This document shows positions 43,815-44,858 of a stretch of 44,858 bases of DNA, piece by piece (positions within the stretch are counted from its first letter, which is position 1; every line of letters starts with the position of its first letter). The stretch spans positions 1 to 44,858 of IMG/VR virus record IMGVR_UViG_3300022745_000057; one strand, 5' to 3'. Source of the stretch: a virus. Below the pieces are notes generated by a model. The model ran no database searches, had not been told where the DNA came from, and saw nothing but the letters and a program-made list of their open reading frames with translations. The position numbers were made by a program, and so were the translations under genes.

Positions 43815-44342
43815 ATGGCCCTTTCATACACCGACGTTCTCAACGGGAACATCTTCATCGGCTCCACGGCCGTCGCGGGTGTCGCTCTTCCGATCTCTAC
43901 CGGCACGGCCGTCACCTGTGCGCTGTGGAACACTTCGATCAATCGCAACGCGGCGCTTCTCGGCGTCGCGGTGGGCTACACCTCGGGCACGATCGCTCTG
44001 GGTGAATTCGGCATCGCCAACCAGTTCGTCGGCAACGCCGTAAATTCCGGCGGTCCGCTGACGGCGGCCACGACCGGCACGCCGAAAAACGCCCTTTTGG
44101 GCGCCGGCGCGGCGTCGACCATGTCGTTCATCCCGGCCACCGCGACGCTCGCGGCGGGCGGCACGGCGGCGCTGTGGCTCGGCAAGTCGATCGAATCGGC
44201 AACGGCCGGGCTCGGCATCTTCGACGGCTATCGTTCGCTCGATGTGCCGCTCATCCTGCCGCCGGGGCAGATCGCCTTCATCTGCGGGTCTGTGGCGCAG
44301 ACGGCGCTGTTCACCTGTTCGATGATCTGGGCGGAAATCTAA
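43815..44342 (+). CDS. Virion structural protein
   Basis: A 175-residue protein with TAGGAGG eight bases upstream. It is Ala/Thr/Gly-rich and beta-like, with NGNIFIGSTAVAGVALPIST at the start, VTCALWNTSINRNAALLGVA in the middle and a C-terminal PPGQIAFICGSVAQTALFTC. Pattern and place suggest a small head or neck protein. It carries Cys residues at three sites that could be buried. No family is recognised with certainty. Confidence 0.6.
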   Translation: MALSYTDVLNGNIFIGSTAVAGVALPISTGTAVTCALWNTSINRNAALLGVAVGYTSGTIALGEFGIANQFVGNAVNSGGPLTAATTGTPKNALLGAGAASTMSFIPATATLAAGGTAALWLGKSIESATAGLGIFDGYRSLDVPLILPPGQIAFICGSVAQTALFTCSMIWAEI

Positions 44343-44369
44343 CGCCGCGCACGGCAAGGGGAGAAGCCC

Positions 44370-44858
44370 ATGGCACTGTCGAAATTCATGGACCGCGACT
44401 GGCTTCTCGGCTGGCTGGTGCCTTCGGGCACCGGCACAGCGGCCATCCAGGCCGTGTCGCTGGTCAGCCCGACAGGTGATACGACGACGGGCGTACTGCT
44501 CGCTGCAGGCAACCACAACGTCGGCAATGTCGGCGGCAAGACGGTCTCTATCACGGTGACGCCGCCGGTGACGGCGTCCAACGCCTACGGCACCAACTAT
44601 GTTGTCGGCGGGCTGTTGACCTTCGCCAATGCTTTCACGTCGACCGGCTCGGGGCTCATCCAGTCCGTCGACGTGAACATCAAGAAGCTGGAGACGAGTG
44701 GCTTCACGCTTGTTTTCTTTAGCCAGATGCCGGGTATGACGGCGTGGACAGACGCGGCAGTCGCGGCGATAAATGCTGTCGACATTCCGTATGTGCGTTG
44801 CCCGACGAACCTTGTGGGTAACAATCAGCTCGCGGCGTCGGGGTTCAGCAACTATTCG
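44370..44858 (+). CDS. Virion structural protein (partial, runs off the window)
   Basis: Starts at ATG 44370 with AAGGGGAG about seven bases upstream and is open to the end of the window (163 codons). The N-terminus SKFMDRDWLLGWLVPSGTGT is followed by beta-rich parts (GGKTVSITVTPPVTASNAYG, GGLLTFANAFTSTGSGL) and FTLVFFSQMPGMTAWTDAAV. The FVFF-P-D-AA segment is found in phage virion proteins of unknown exact role. It continues the late plus-strand operon. Confidence 0.6.
   Translation, partial: MALSKFMDRDWLLGWLVPSGTGTAAIQAVSLVSPTGDTTTGVLLAAGNHNVGNVGGKTVSITVTPPVTASNAYGTNYVVGGLLTFANAFTSTGSGLIQSVDVNIKKLETSGFTLVFFSQMPGMTAWTDAAVAAINAVDIPYVRCPTNLVGNNQLAASGFSNYS

Noticed and set aside
1-44858. CRISPR array, integrase, rRNA or transposase
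   Set aside because: No regularly spaced repeats, no recombinase active-site patterns and no rRNA stretches were seen; mobile genes are limited to homing-type nucleases and inteins.

Overview
This window is a 44.9 kb piece of a tailed double-stranded DNA bacteriophage genome (or a phage-like contig). It is GC-rich, very densely coded, and most adjacent genes overlap by ATGA or TGATG. The likely host is an alphaproteobacterium. The phage carries homologues of three regulators that are essentially alphaproteobacterial: a GapR-like DUF2312 protein (9858-10166), a MucR/Ros-like protein (13051-13500) and a GcrA-like protein (23434-24006). I see no integrase, rRNA or CRISPR array. Both ends cut through virion genes: the C-terminus of a plus-strand gene at 1-336 and the N-terminus of another at 44370. 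The tail genes probably lie outside the window and would join the two ends on a circular map.

Layout. (1) 331-13721, minus strand: one long leftward operon. From its promoter near 13756-13784 it runs through a ribbon-helix-helix protein, a MucR-like protein, small proteins, a PD-(D/E)XK nuclease, a possible ssDNA-binding-type protein, the GapR-like protein, a PPC-motif protein, family A DNA polymerase (with intein), a DNA methyltransferase and a primase-helicase. It ends in a lysis cassette: endolysin, i-spanin, o-spanin, holin-like protein and small membrane proteins. (2) 13813-16981, plus strand: a repeat (solenoid) protein, VRR-NUC nuclease, small proteins and an SNF2-like helicase. (3) 17068-21049, minus strand: small proteins, a Dam-like methyltransferase, a CXXCXGXG zinc protein, two tRNA or tRNA-like genes and a large unknown protein. 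(4) 21101-22250, plus strand: a YdaS/Cro-like protein, an unknown protein, and a promoter-terminator unit that looks like a small RNA. (5) 22258-29735, minus strand: many small genes, including the GcrA-like protein, a degenerate HNH protein and a sliding-clamp-like protein. They are interrupted by an AT-rich non-coding region (27113-27506) that is largely an imperfect palindrome of about 300 bp. (6) 29984-44858, plus strand: packaging and head module. It holds the small terminase subunit, large terminase (with a second, different intein), portal, GroES-like co-chaperonin, scaffold, structural proteins, major capsid protein, an endonuclease VII cassette and further virion proteins.

The polymerase, primase-helicase, SNF2-like helicase, clamp-like protein and nucleases form the replication and recombination machinery. 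Three methyltransferase-type proteins may modify phage DNA. The GapR-, MucR- and GcrA-like proteins suggest interference with the host nucleoid and cell-cycle circuits. Two conserved signals tie the early genes together. One is a TTGAC(A/C)-N17-TA promoter pattern. The other is a leader box, GAAAGGAACC, found exactly upstream of eight genes. A candidate small RNA at 22153-22250 carries the perfect complement of that box. Other points that stand out are an HNH endonuclease gene nested out of frame inside the polymerase intein, a terminase intein with a substituted catalytic Asp, and the long palindrome.
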